A stretch of 64,000 nt of DNA from Gordonia oryzae (GTDB taxonomy: Bacteria > Actinomycetota > Actinomycetes > Mycobacteriales > Mycobacteriaceae), in the NCBI RefSeq assembly GCF_003797185.1, contig NZ_RKMH01000011.1:1-64000 (forward strand). Direction: 5' to 3'. The position numbers and the translations under genes were made by a program. Every line of letters begins with the position of its first letter. The first letter of the stretch is position 1. Shown here piece by piece: positions 17,587-26,035 of this stretch. The notes below the pieces were generated by a model. The model saw only the letters and a program-made list of their open reading frames with translations. It was not told the origin of the DNA and made no database searches.

Positions 17587-18141
17587 GTGTCGACACATCA
17601 CTCCCCCGACGCGTACTACGAAACTGGACTCGCGATCCTCTCCGACCGGGGCTTCGGCGGCCTGAAGCTCGCAGAAGTATGCCGGAGATCCGGCGTCACC
17701 TCCGGGTCGTTCTACCACCACTTTCCGAAGTGGTCGGCCTATACAACCGGCCTCATCGAGTATTGGCGGGAGGAGCGGACGGTGCGGTTGATCGCCAGCT
17801 TGGACAGCGAACCCGATCCGTGGGCGCGGCTGCGACACATCATCGAGATCGGGGTCTCACTTCCCCATGGCGCCGAGGCCGCCATTCGCACGTGGAGTCA
17901 CCTCGATACCGCCGTCCGCGGAGTACAGGCAGACGTGGACCGACAACGGTTTGACGCGGTGGCATCCGCGGTCGCCGAGATCACCGGCGATCGCGACGCC
18001 GGTGATCTGTTCGCACACTGGGCCGTCTATCTGCTCGTAGGCTTCGAGCAGATAGACCTCGGATCCGACACCACGGCGCTGGAGCAGGCAATTAATCGGC
18101 TTGCTGGAGAGATTGAATCACTGATTCCGGCCGCCGAGTAG
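17587..18141 (+). CDS. TetR-family regulator of the P450/mce locus
   Basis: 184 aa from a GTG with GAGGAG 5 nt upstream. The ATG at 17545 lies inside the operator palindrome and lacks a ribosome site, so I prefer the GTG. The N-terminal HTH (LAEVCRRSGVTSGSFYHHFPKW) is typical of TetR. A paralogous protein is encoded at 23709; both share the pattern DGFG-LKLA-VC, then GSFYH-F, then YWREE. It is divergent from the SCP2 operon. I infer that it controls the enzyme operon, itself and, through the repeated site, the transporter operon. Confidence 0.9.
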   Translation: MSTHHSPDAYYETGLAILSDRGFGGLKLAEVCRRSGVTSGSFYHHFPKWSAYTTGLIEYWREERTVRLIASLDSEPDPWARLRHIIEIGVSLPHGAEAAIRTWSHLDTAVRGVQADVDRQRFDAVASAVAEITGDRDAGDLFAHWAVYLLVGFEQIDLGSDTTALEQAINRLAGEIESLIPAAE

Positions 18142-18159
18142 GGGACGGTGTGCAGTCTC

Positions 18160-19026
18160 TCAGAGCTGATGCCGCGCCAGGAACTCCTCGATCGCCCCGG
18201 CGAACACCTGATTGTCGTCACCGGCCACCATGTGTCCGGCCGCACTGACGTCGGCGATCTCAGCTTGTGGGACAAGGGCTTTCATCGAAGCGATTCCGGA
18301 ATCACTGACCACGTCCGACTTTCCGCCGCGCACGATCAACGTAGGGATCGTGACCTGGCGTGCCGCCGCGGTCAGTCGAGCAGGATCGGTGTGCCGGCGC
18401 GGCTCATCGTCATCGGAGGCGATGAACGCCGGGTCCCAATGCCAGTACCAGCGGCCGTCCTCACGCAGCCGGACGTTCTTGCGCAGCCCGTCGAGATTCT
18501 TGGGGCGTCGACGTGTCGGGTTGTAGGCGGCGATAGCGTCGGCGACCTCCTCCAGCGACGCGAAGCCGTCGAAGTGGCCGGTCATGAACGTCTTGATCCG
18601 GTCGATCCCCTCGGGTTCGACATCGACGACCACATCCACCATCACCAGTGCCGAGGCGAGGTCGGGATGCTCGCCGGCGACGCACAGGCTGGTGATCCCG
18701 CCCAGCGACGCGCCGATCAGCACTGGCTTGGCCGGCAGAGTGGCGAGTATCGCGACAAGATCGTCGACAAAGCCGTCGAGCGCATAGTTGCCATCGGGCG
18801 CCCACGCACTGTCACCATGCCCCCGGGAATCGAAGGTGTACACCTCGCGCCCCTGCTCAGCCAGCGCTTTCGCGCTCCGATCCCACGAGTGTCTAGTCTG
18901 ACCACCACCATGGAGCATGACGATCGGTGCCGACTCGCCCGGCACACCCCAGCGGTCACCGATGATCGTCACGGGACATGTATTGACGGAGATCTGTACT
19001 GCTTCTGCATCATGCGCGGGAGTCAT
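18160..19026 (-). CDS. Alpha/beta hydrolase
   Basis: 288 aa. Oxyanion HGGGQTRHSW, nucleophile elbow GASLGG, acid within GGKSDVV, and AGHMVAGDDN carrying the catalytic His. It resembles lipase/epoxide-hydrolase-like and C-C-bond hydrolases of catabolic operons; the substrate is unknown. It converges on the TetR gene with an 18-bp gap. No clear promoter is visible in the decayed region upstream. Confidence 0.88.
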   Translation of the reverse strand: MTPAHDAEAVQISVNTCPVTIIGDRWGVPGESAPIVMLHGGGQTRHSWDRSAKALAEQGREVYTFDSRGHGDSAWAPDGNYALDGFVDDLVAILATLPAKPVLIGASLGGITSLCVAGEHPDLASALVMVDVVVDVEPEGIDRIKTFMTGHFDGFASLEEVADAIAAYNPTRRRPKNLDGLRKNVRLREDGRWYWHWDPAFIASDDDEPRRHTDPARLTAAARQVTIPTLIVRGGKSDVVSDSGIASMKALVPQAEIADVSAAGHMVAGDDNQVFAGAIEEFLARHQL

Positions 19027-19589
19027 AGCGAGTCCTTTCCTCTAGGTCATGTCGCATGCACATCCGCCATCGACATAACCAGACTCACGGCTGGAGATGC
19101 ACCTCGGCCACCGAAACCCGACTCGAAAACGTCCGGTCCCCCGGTAGTCGAGGTGCGAGGCGCACGTGCCGAAACTTGAGATCGGTTGCACTGATGACAT
19201 TTTCACGCCCGACGCTCCGTAATCCGATCAGCACCAGATTTTCGAACTTTCTCTCCCCCGGGCTCGTCGCAGCTCGACCATCGGGAGGTGGCCACTACCG
19301 TGCGGCGGTGAAGTACGGCCGGTACTTCCACTTGCTCACGACGATCTCGATCACCATCGGCAGAGCGACGCTCGCACTGTCGGTATCGATCGAGGCTGCG
19401 CGAGAGGGTAGGTCGCGGGCGGTGACGGCGATCGCGTCAACGTCGCAGAGTCGAGATCGCCGGCGGGTGATACCGATCTCGTCCGCGGTGCCGCGTTCAT
19501 GCGGTGGATCGATGTCGGGGCCGAACACCTTGGTCCCGGCGCCTGCCAGCGTGCACGCGGCGGACCCGCTGCACTGCGACACCCATGCC
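19027..19589. other. Long non-coding or decayed stretch
   Basis: About 560 bp without a gene I can defend. Open frames exist on both strands. One on the minus strand (19295-19591) has a fairly protein-like composition near its end (IEIVVSKWKYRPYF), but I do not recognise it and it has no start signals. Together with the fragments that follow, this looks like remains of older genes. Confidence 0.5.
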
Positions 19590-19874
19590 ACGGAATCGGG
19601 CGGTCGTGGGCACCACCAACACGTCCGGAAACCCGGCGTGTATCAGCATCATCGTGCTAGTGGCCGTCGCCGTGATCGCTACAGCGCTCCCACCGAACCC
19701 CTGGAGCAGATGGTCAACATCGGCACCCTATTCGCCTCCGTCCTGGTGTGCGCCGGCGTCCGCGTCCTGCGCAAGACCCGCGTCGATCTCAGGCCCGGAT
19801 TCCGGGTGCCCGGCAGCCCGTTCGTGCCGATCGTCGCGATCGTCTTGGGGGTTGCGCACACGCGCGGCGCGTGA
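19590..19874 (+). pseudogene. Fragment of an APC-type amino-acid permease
   Basis: In two frames the sequence gives pieces typical of the C-terminal part of APC amino-acid permeases: a membrane helix (CISIIVLVAVAVIATALP) and then, in another frame, LEQMVNIGTLFASVLVCAGV followed by VLRKTRVDLRPGFRVPG and PFVPIVAI. The switch of frame near 19680-19700 and the absence of the first three quarters of the protein show a dead fragment. Permeases of this family are normally about 480-500 aa. Confidence 0.75.
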
Positions 19875-20044
19875 TGCCGACGCCGGGCCATTGAAATTCG
19901 CCGTCGCGCAGACCGAGATCGTACAGACCGAGCCAGTGATCGATGAGGCGGCCGAGAACCGCGTTCCAGCCCGCGTCTGAGCTTCCGATACTGGGCGCTG
20001 TCGGCGACAAGGCGCGCGCTGTCGGCGTGATCAGCGGAACCCGA

Positions 20045-20362
20045 TCAGAGAGCGCCCTTGTCCGGATCCCCCGCGAGCACCGCGGTGAAGGTCTTGACCT
20101 CGAGCGGGCCTGCCAGCAATCCGCCGATCGCGCCTGCGAGTTCGGTCAATGCGGGGGCGCCGCCGTGGACCTTGAGGGCATCGGCAGATTCCCACTTCTC
20201 GATCATCACGAACTCGTTACCGGTCGCCGACTTGTGCAGTGCATAGAGTTCGCAGCCCGGCTCCTTGTGCACCTTGTCGATGGCGGTCAGGATGGCCGCG
20301 CGGACCTCCTCTTCCGTACCGGGCTGCGGGGCAATCGTTGCCACCACGATCACTGCGGACAT
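20045..20362 (-). CDS. Antibiotic biosynthesis monooxygenase (ABM)-fold quinol monooxygenase-like protein
   Basis: 105 aa from MSAVIVVAT; a GTG at 20371 is an alternative start. The dimeric ferredoxin-like ABM fold is recognisable from PGTEEEVRAAI, then EPGCELYALHKS and the conserved FVMIEKWES followed by a late His (VHGG). Such proteins are cofactor-free monooxygenases or related small enzymes. It appears intact and stands alone in a decayed region (19.0-21.1 kb). Confidence 0.85.
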   Translation of the reverse strand: MSAVIVVATIAPQPGTEEEVRAAILTAIDKVHKEPGCELYALHKSATGNEFVMIEKWESADALKVHGGAPALTELAGAIGGLLAGPLEVKTFTAVLAGDPDKGAL

Positions 20363-20469
20363 CGTCGTCACTCACCTTCTTCTCGTCGAACACCATCGAA
20401 CGATGACGCTACGCCGGATCGCGGCGTTGCGGAGCAAACTAGTGTGAAAGAGACTGCTGCAAAACGTGC

Positions 20470-20870
20470 TCAGGCGAACAGTCGCCACAGCCCGACCAAC
20501 CCGACCACGGCGATAAGAAGCCAAAGCGCAGTCGGCGGGAGCCGGCGCACGTATCGTGCGCCGAGCACGCCACCCCACCAGCGACCCGACCGCGATCAAC
20601 CGGGCCGCACTCCAGTCGATGCGATCGACGACTACGATCGTGTAGATCACCGCCGCAACCGCATTCACGATCAGCGGGAGCAGATTCCCTGGCAGCGTTG
20701 ATGAGCTGGAGGTCGTCGGCAGCGTTGAGGAGCGCGAGGTCGTCGGGGGCAATCATGCCGAGCGGCCCGATCAGCAAGATGCCCTGCGCGGCGGTGAAGT
20801 ACCCGCTCAAGATGCCGGCAAAGACTGTCGCCGTGGTCATCGCTGCGATCCTGGTGGGGCTCAGCCAAAA
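20470..20870 (-). pseudogene. C-terminal half of a TauE/SafE-family sulfite exporter, frameshifted
   Basis: Three frames read in sequence reproduce the C-terminal half of TauE/SafE permeases: FAGILSGYFTAAQGILLIG in the first, then LIVNAVAAVIYTIVVVDRI with DWSAARLIAVGSLVG in the second, then RRLPPTALWLLIAVVGLVG ending in LWRLFA and a stop at 20470 in the third. The N-terminal half is missing and at least two frameshifts are present. A partial internal repeat (AACGCTGCC) near 20687-20735 may mark one mutation. Confidence 0.8.
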
Positions 20871-20892
20871 AGCCTCAGGTCACGGCTCGAAC

Positions 20893-21125
20893 ATGGCTGA
20901 GGATCGCGCAGCCCGATTCACATTTCTCCACTACGCCAAGGGAAAGACCAGCGGGGTCGAGTTCAACTCCGACGACCCGCCGGCGTTTCGCGACGTCCTC
21001 TCCTTCAGCTACCACAACCTCGGTATGACCTATCAGGGGTCAAATACCTCGGTCTCCGATCGCGAGATCCGCTCAGTGGCCCTGCGACACTGCCTGCTGT
21101 TCTACGTCTTCGGAGCAATCTCTAC
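20893..21125 (+). pseudogene. Internal fragment of a DUF1345 membrane protein
   Basis: The reading contains FTFLHYAKGKTSGVEFNSDD, then PPAFRDVLSFSYHNLGMTYQ, then DREIRSVALRHCLLFYVFG. This pattern (Y-x-PPxxxDxxxxSxxxGMTxQ and a later ALRHxLLxYxFG) is that of DUF1345 membrane proteins. The upstream helices and the final C-terminal helix are missing; the frame runs into the antisense of the acyl-CoA dehydrogenase gene. It abuts the TauE fragment and is opposite in orientation. Confidence 0.75.
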
Positions 21126-22277
21126 CTACAGGCCCATATCCCGCCCGATGAGGTCCTTCATGATTTCGGTGGTGCCACCGAAGATCGTCTGGATGCGCGA
21201 GTCGGTGTAGGCGCGAGAGACCTTGTACTCGTTCATGTATCCGTACCCGCCGTGCAGCTGCACGCAGCGGTCAATGACCTTCTTGGCCAGTTCGGTGCAC
21301 CACCACTTGTTCTTGGCGGCGTCGACGGCGGTCAGGTCACCGTCGAGGACGGCGCGCAGGCAGCGGTCGATGTACTGCTCGGCGATGTCGAGTTCGGTCG
21401 ACATCTCGGCGAGGTAGAACCGATTCGCCTGGAACGCACCGATGGGTTGCCCGAAAGCCTTGCGGTCCTTGGTGTATTGCAGGGTCTCCTCGAAGACGGC
21501 GCGAGCGCCGGCGATGGCTCCGATACCGATCGACAGCCGCTCCGACGGCAGGTTCTGCATGAGGTGGTAGAAGCCCTTGTTCTCCTCGCCGAGGAGGTTT
21601 TCCCGGGGCACCCGGACGTCGGTGAAGTGCAGTTCGGCGGTGTCGGCCGCCTTGAGACCCATCTTGTCGAGCTTGCGACCCCGCTCGAAGCCCTCCATGT
21701 CGCGTTCGACGACGAGCAGCGAGAATGCCTTGTGCCCGGCGCCCGGGTCGGGATTGGTGCGGCACACGACCACCACCAGATCGGAGTTGATGCCGGCCGA
21801 GATGAAGGTCTTGGAGCCGTTGAGGATGTAGTGGTCGCCGTCGAGGCGGGCCGAGGTCTTGATCCCGGCGAGGTCGCTACCGGCGCCGGGCTCGGTCATG
21901 GCGACCGCGAGAATCGTTTCGCCCGTGGCCATCCCGGGCATCCAGCGAGCGCGCTGTTCCTCGTTCGCCAGATGCAGGAAGTAGGGGACGAGAACGTCGT
22001 TCTGCAGGCTCAAACCGGGTGCTGCGCTACCGAAGCGGGCGAATTCCTCGACGATGACCGCATTGAAGCGGAAGTCGTCGGTGACCCCGCCGCCGCCGTA
22101 CTCCTCGGGAATGTTGAAGCCGAGAAGTCCGGCGTCGCCGGCCTTCTTGTAGACCTCGCGATCGACCTGCCCTGCAGCCTCCCATTTCTCGACGTTGGGT
22201 GCGCATTCACGGGCGAGGAATTCGCGGGCGGATGCACGCAACTGCTCGTGCTCGGCCTCGAAGACTGTACGTTTCAT
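21126..22277 (-). CDS. Acyl-CoA dehydrogenase
   Basis: 383 aa from MKRTVFEAEH; in-frame codons further upstream lie in the thiolase gene. Complete ACAD fold: AVAMTEPGAGSDLAG (FAD/substrate motif), the LHGGYGYMNEY helix and the C-terminal RIQTIFGGTTEIMKDLIGR. It catalyses the first FAD-dependent step of beta-oxidation of a CoA ester. It lies 4 bp after the thiolase gene, so the two form an operon. Confidence 0.93.
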   Translation of the reverse strand: MKRTVFEAEHEQLRASAREFLARECAPNVEKWEAAGQVDREVYKKAGDAGLLGFNIPEEYGGGGVTDDFRFNAVIVEEFARFGSAAPGLSLQNDVLVPYFLHLANEEQRARWMPGMATGETILAVAMTEPGAGSDLAGIKTSARLDGDHYILNGSKTFISAGINSDLVVVVCRTNPDPGAGHKAFSLLVVERDMEGFERGRKLDKMGLKAADTAELHFTDVRVPRENLLGEENKGFYHLMQNLPSERLSIGIGAIAGARAVFEETLQYTKDRKAFGQPIGAFQANRFYLAEMSTELDIAEQYIDRCLRAVLDGDLTAVDAAKNKWWCTELAKKVIDRCVQLHGGYGYMNEYKVSRAYTDSRIQTIFGGTTEIMKDLIGRDMGL

Positions 22278-22281
22278 GGAT

Positions 22282-23475
22282 TCAGATCCGTTCGATGATG
22301 GTGGCGTTGGCCATGCCGGCGCCTTCGCACATGGTCTGCAGACCATAGCGTCCGCCGGTGGCCTCGAGGTGATTGACGAGGGTCGAGAGCAGTCGGGTTC
22401 CCGAGGACCCGAGTGCGTGGCCGAGGGCGATCGCCCCGCCGCGCGGGTTGAGCTTGGCGGGGTCGGCACCGAATTCGTGCGCCCACGCCATCGGCACCGG
22501 CGCGAAAGCCTCGTTGACCTCGTAGGCGTCGATGTCGCCGATCGACAACCCCGAGCGCTTGAGCACCTTGTGGGTTGCCGGAATCGGCGCGGTCAGCATG
22601 AAGATCGGGTCGTCGCCGGCCAGCGAGAAGGCATGGAATCGGGCACGCGGAGTCAGGCCGAGCTTGGCGGCCATGGTGTCGCTCATGATCAGCGCGCCGG
22701 AGGCACCGTCGGTCAGCGGCGAGGAGTTGCCGGGGGTGATGTGCCAGTTGATCTCGGGGAAGCGCTCGGCGTATTCGGGACTGTAGAACGACGACTTCAG
22801 CCCGGACAGACCTTCCTGGGTGGTCTGTGCGCGTACCGTCTCGTCGACGGTGTGGGTGACCGGGTTGCCGTCGGTATCGGCGACCTCGATCGGCAGGATC
22901 TCGTTGGCGAAGAAGCCATCTGCGGCAGCCTGAGCGGCACGTCGATGAGACTCGGCGGCGAAGGCATCCACCGCATCCCTGTCGAACTTCCACTTCGCCG
23001 CGACAAGTTCCGCCGAGATACCCTGGCCGACAAGACCTTCGGGGTAACGAGCGGCAATGCTCGGCCCGTACGGACTCTGGCCGACGGTGGTGAAGCCCAT
23101 CGGTACCCGGCTCATGGACTCGACGCCCGCGGCGATCACGATGTCGTACGCGCCCGCGATGACGCCCTGTGCGGCGAAGTGCGCCGCCTGCTGACTCGAC
23201 CCGCACTGCCGATCGACGGTGGTCGCAGGCACCGACTCGGGGAATCCGGCCGACAACAGCGCGGTGCGCGAGATGTTGAGCGCCTGTTCCCCGGCCTGGC
23301 CGACGCAGCCACCGATGACGTCGTCGACGAGCGCCGGGTCGAGGTCGTTGCGCTCAACCAGGGCACGCAGCACGTGCGCGAGCAGTTCGACGGGTTTGGT
23401 CTGCGAGAGCGCGCCACCGGGCTTGCCCTTGCCGGAGGCAAGGCGGACGACATCGACGATGACGGCTTCGGGCAT
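22282..23475 (-). CDS. Acetyl-CoA C-acyltransferase (3-ketoacyl-CoA thiolase)
   Basis: 397 aa from MPEAVIVDVV with GGAGG 11 nt upstream. All three active-site motifs are present: nucleophile Cys91 (VDRQCGSSQQ), the GGAIALGHALGSSG motif with the catalytic His, and CEGAGMANATI with the second Cys. It cleaves 3-ketoacyl-CoA to release acetyl- or propionyl-CoA. Its sequence style is close to the FadA5/steroid-thiolase group, but family level is as far as I would go. It is divergent from a TetR gene. Confidence 0.93.
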   Translation of the reverse strand: MPEAVIVDVVRLASGKGKPGGALSQTKPVELLAHVLRALVERNDLDPALVDDVIGGCVGQAGEQALNISRTALLSAGFPESVPATTVDRQCGSSQQAAHFAAQGVIAGAYDIVIAAGVESMSRVPMGFTTVGQSPYGPSIAARYPEGLVGQGISAELVAAKWKFDRDAVDAFAAESHRRAAQAAADGFFANEILPIEVADTDGNPVTHTVDETVRAQTTQEGLSGLKSSFYSPEYAERFPEINWHITPGNSSPLTDGASGALIMSDTMAAKLGLTPRARFHAFSLAGDDPIFMLTAPIPATHKVLKRSGLSIGDIDAYEVNEAFAPVPMAWAHEFGADPAKLNPRGGAIALGHALGSSGTRLLSTLVNHLEATGGRYGLQTMCEGAGMANATIIERI

Positions 23476-23708
23476 GGGGAGAACCTCCGGAGGATTCACG
23501 GCGCCCGGGTCGCGGCGGGACGAACGTCACCCACACAAGAACCCGAACTACCGACTGATCGTTCGCTAAGTTTGTAACACGGCCCTGTGATGCAGATCAA
23601 CCAGATCGCAGGTCGGGAACCCCGCGAGTTGGCCGACGCCGACCGCCCATCACCGACGTCTCTACGTTCGTGCGGCGTAGATGATCGGCGCTACTAGGAT
23701 CGGACCCT

Positions 23709-24326
23709 ATGGCTCGCGAGAGGAGATCGACGCCGTCGCGATATGCGCGCGTGCGGTTCCTCGAGGCGGGTCTCACCGTCCTGGCCGAGGACGGATTCGG
23801 CGCGCTCAAACTCGCAGCGGTCTGCGCCCGCGCCGACGCCACCACCGGTAGCTTCTATCACGCCTTCGACAACTGGGCCGAGTTCACCTCGGCGCTGATC
23901 GCCTATTGGCGCGAGGAGAAGAGCCAGCGGCCGATCGCGCAAGCGCGCAAGGTCACCGATCCTGCCGAACGTCTTACGGCACTGATGGACGTCGGGCTGA
24001 CCCTGCCCCACGATTCCGAACGGGCCATCCGTGTCTGGGCCGCCCAGGATCCGGAGGTCCGCAAGCATCAGGAGGAAGTCGACCTCGAACGGCGCGACTT
24101 CATCGCCGAGACCTACCGTGAGGCCCTCGGCGACGACTTTGCCGCCGAGGAGTACGCCACCATTTCGATGTATCTGCTCGTCGGATACGAAAGCGGGACA
24201 CTGCGCTCCTACGAGGCCCTCGATCTGGGATTTCGAATGTTCCTCCAGAGCGCGATCGGCCCGATCGGCAAGCCCGGCAAGCTCGGCGACGTTGTCGCGA
24301 GCCCGCCCACGGCCCCTGACCACTGA
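23709..24326 (+). CDS. TetR-family regulator, paralogue of the 17587 regulator
   Basis: 205 aa. HTH region LAAVCARADATTGSFYHAF. Beyond the HTH it shares YWREE, the L-PHDSE/GAE-AIR segment and the YLLVGYE/F pattern with the 17587 TetR. It is divergent from the thiolase-ACAD operon and 116 bp upstream of the MpaB-type gene. A palindrome resembling the 17.5-kb operator lies in that gap. It probably controls one or both neighbours. Confidence 0.9.
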   Translation: MARERRSTPSRYARVRFLEAGLTVLAEDGFGALKLAAVCARADATTGSFYHAFDNWAEFTSALIAYWREEKSQRPIAQARKVTDPAERLTALMDVGLTLPHDSERAIRVWAAQDPEVRKHQEEVDLERRDFIAETYREALGDDFAAEEYATISMYLLVGYESGTLRSYEALDLGFRMFLQSAIGPIGKPGKLGDVVASPPTAPDH

Positions 24327-24397
24327 CGCCTGTCCGTCCGGTCGAATAGCCCAGACTGCGCCACACCTCAATGCGAGTGTGACTCCTTGCACAAAAG

Positions 24398-24413
24398 TAT
24401 AAGTCGCCTTATA
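24398..24413. promoter_or_regulatory. Palindrome TATAAG-TCGC-CTTATA ahead of the MpaB-type oxygenase gene
   Basis: A perfect 6-4-6 inverted repeat, 30 bp ahead of the start at 24443. It has the same total length (16 bp) and nearly the same arms (ATAAGT/CTTAT) as the palindrome at 17532-17547. Because the two nearby TetR proteins are paralogues, this is probably the operator of the 23709 regulator. Confidence 0.65.
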
Positions 24414-24442
24414 GTCGCACTCACGACGCAGAGGAGGCAGCC

Positions 24443-25330
24443 ATGCTCAGGATCGACCGCAACCAGGGCCTCGACCCCGACGCCGACTTCGGCGAGATCT
24501 ACCGCAACATCGTGACCTACGAGTTTCCCTGGGACATGAACCAGGCACTGAGCTTTGCCCTCTTCCGCACCTACGCCGTGCCGAGCATCGGCCGGCTGCT
24601 CGACGAAACCGGCGAATTCACCACCCGTGTGCAGAAGCGCTACGACGACACCGGACTGCTTTTGGAAGTCCCCCTCGTAGAAGGGATCTCCAGCCCGGAA
24701 GGTAAAGCGGCCATCCGTCGCATCAATCAGATGCACAGGATGTACGACATCAGCAATGACGACATGCGCTACGTCCTGGCGACATTCGTCGTCGTCCCCA
24801 AGCGCTGGCTTGACGATTACGGCTGGCGGCGGATGACCTATGAGGAAGTGCGCGCGTCGGTGCTCTACTACAGATCACTCGGGAAGCACATGGGGATCAC
24901 CGGCATCCCGGAAACCTACGAGGATTTCGCGCGATTGCTCGACGACTACGAGGCAGCCCACTTCGCCTTCGATCCCGGCGCTCGTCGAGTCGCGGACTCG
25001 ACCATGCAGCTGATGACAACGTTCTACCCCAAGCCGGCGGCCCCCCTGATCGACCTCTTCAGCCGATCGGTGATGGACGACCCACTGTTGCAGGCGTTCC
25101 ACTACCGCAAGCCGAACAGATTGGCGCGCACCCTCTCCGCGGCCGGTCTGCGGATGCGAGCCCGTGTCGTTGCGCTGCTGCCCTCGCGGCGCAAGCCCCG
25201 CCTGGTACAGGACACGCCCCGGATCCGCAGCTATCCCAACGGCTTCGAGGTCGAGAAACTCGGAACCTTCACTCCCGGGTGTCCGGTCCATCGAACAGCC
25301 GACATCGCCGAGTCGGTGTCGACGGGCTGA
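24443..25330 (+). CDS. Oxygenase MpaB family protein (DUF2236, related to latex-clearing protein)
   Basis: 295 aa with GAGGAGG 8 nt upstream. It carries the family's conserved blocks: ADFGEIYRNIVTYEFPWDM, the ALFRTYAVPSIGRLLDETGE to KRYDDT region, NQMHRMYDISNDDMRYVLAT and the HFAFDPGARRVADST segment. MpaB and the rubber oxygenase Lcp are heme-b enzymes that cleave isoprenoid chains; invariant Arg/Lys and His residues are visible, but I cannot assign heme ligands with certainty. An isoprenoid-cleaving role would suit the neighbouring beta-oxidation genes. The C-terminus ends in a basic, non-conserved tail. Confidence 0.85.
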   Translation: MLRIDRNQGLDPDADFGEIYRNIVTYEFPWDMNQALSFALFRTYAVPSIGRLLDETGEFTTRVQKRYDDTGLLLEVPLVEGISSPEGKAAIRRINQMHRMYDISNDDMRYVLATFVVVPKRWLDDYGWRRMTYEEVRASVLYYRSLGKHMGITGIPETYEDFARLLDDYEAAHFAFDPGARRVADSTMQLMTTFYPKPAAPLIDLFSRSVMDDPLLQAFHYRKPNRLARTLSAAGLRMRARVVALLPSRRKPRLVQDTPRIRSYPNGFEVEKLGTFTPGCPVHRTADIAESVSTG

Positions 25331-25342
25331 TCCAAACGGATC

Positions 25343-26035
25343 TCAGCCGTCCCGGGTAAGAACACTCGCGTCGTATCCGACCTCGTCGAACTCCATCGCG
25401 GTGCATTCGACTGCGGCAAGCGCAATACGCACGTATTCGGCCGCGACCTCCGCGGGCGTCTTCGGGCCGTCCACGCGATACCAGCTCGCTATCCCCTGGC
25501 ACATGGACAAGATCGCGAGGCGTGCCGAATCGGGAACCGGCGTCGCAAAGACCCCGGCACTGCAACCGTCGTCGATGGCATCTCGCAGCTGGACGTCAAT
25601 GGCGTCCCGATGCTCGCGATACCAGGCACCGTTCTCGGGTGTCAGTGACCGTCGTTCTGAGTCGAGGAAGGCGAGGTCGGGGTGATTGGCCATGTACAAC
25701 GCGGTGGCCTCGACCACACCAGAGAGCCGACGGACCGGATCGTCACCGGCCTCGACGAGCGCGGCGTCGATGTGCGAGCTCACGGTCCTCATCGCATGAT
25801 CGAGCAGCGCAACCAGGATCGACTGCTTGTTGTCGTAGTGGTAATAGAGGGCTGGCACCGTGACCCCGACTTCGCCGGCAATCGTGCGCACGCTGGTGGC
25901 GTCGTAGCCGTGCTCGACGATCTGAGAGAGGGCTGCGTCGAGGATCCTCGGCAGTTCCAGGGGCGGATAGTGCCGCCAATCTCCGACAGGTGCGCTAGCA
26001 GCAGCGCGAGCTCGCACCGGTGGGGACTCAACCAT
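25343..26035 (-). CDS. TetR-family regulator
   Basis: 230 aa from MVESPPVRAR; an upstream TTG at 26071 would add 12 residues. HTH: SVRTIAGEVGVTVPALYYHY with DNKQSILVALL after it. The C-terminal domain (GVVEATALYMANHPDLAFLD to NGAWYREHRD) is of the TetR_C type seen in fatty-acid and sterol catabolism regulators such as KstR2-like proteins. It converges on the MpaB-type gene with a 12-bp gap. Confidence 0.9.
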   Translation of the reverse strand: MVESPPVRARAAASAPVGDWRHYPPLELPRILDAALSQIVEHGYDATSVRTIAGEVGVTVPALYYHYDNKQSILVALLDHAMRTVSSHIDAALVEAGDDPVRRLSGVVEATALYMANHPDLAFLDSERRSLTPENGAWYREHRDAIDVQLRDAIDDGCSAGVFATPVPDSARLAILSMCQGIASWYRVDGPKTPAEVAAEYVRIALAAVECTAMEFDEVGYDASVLTRDG

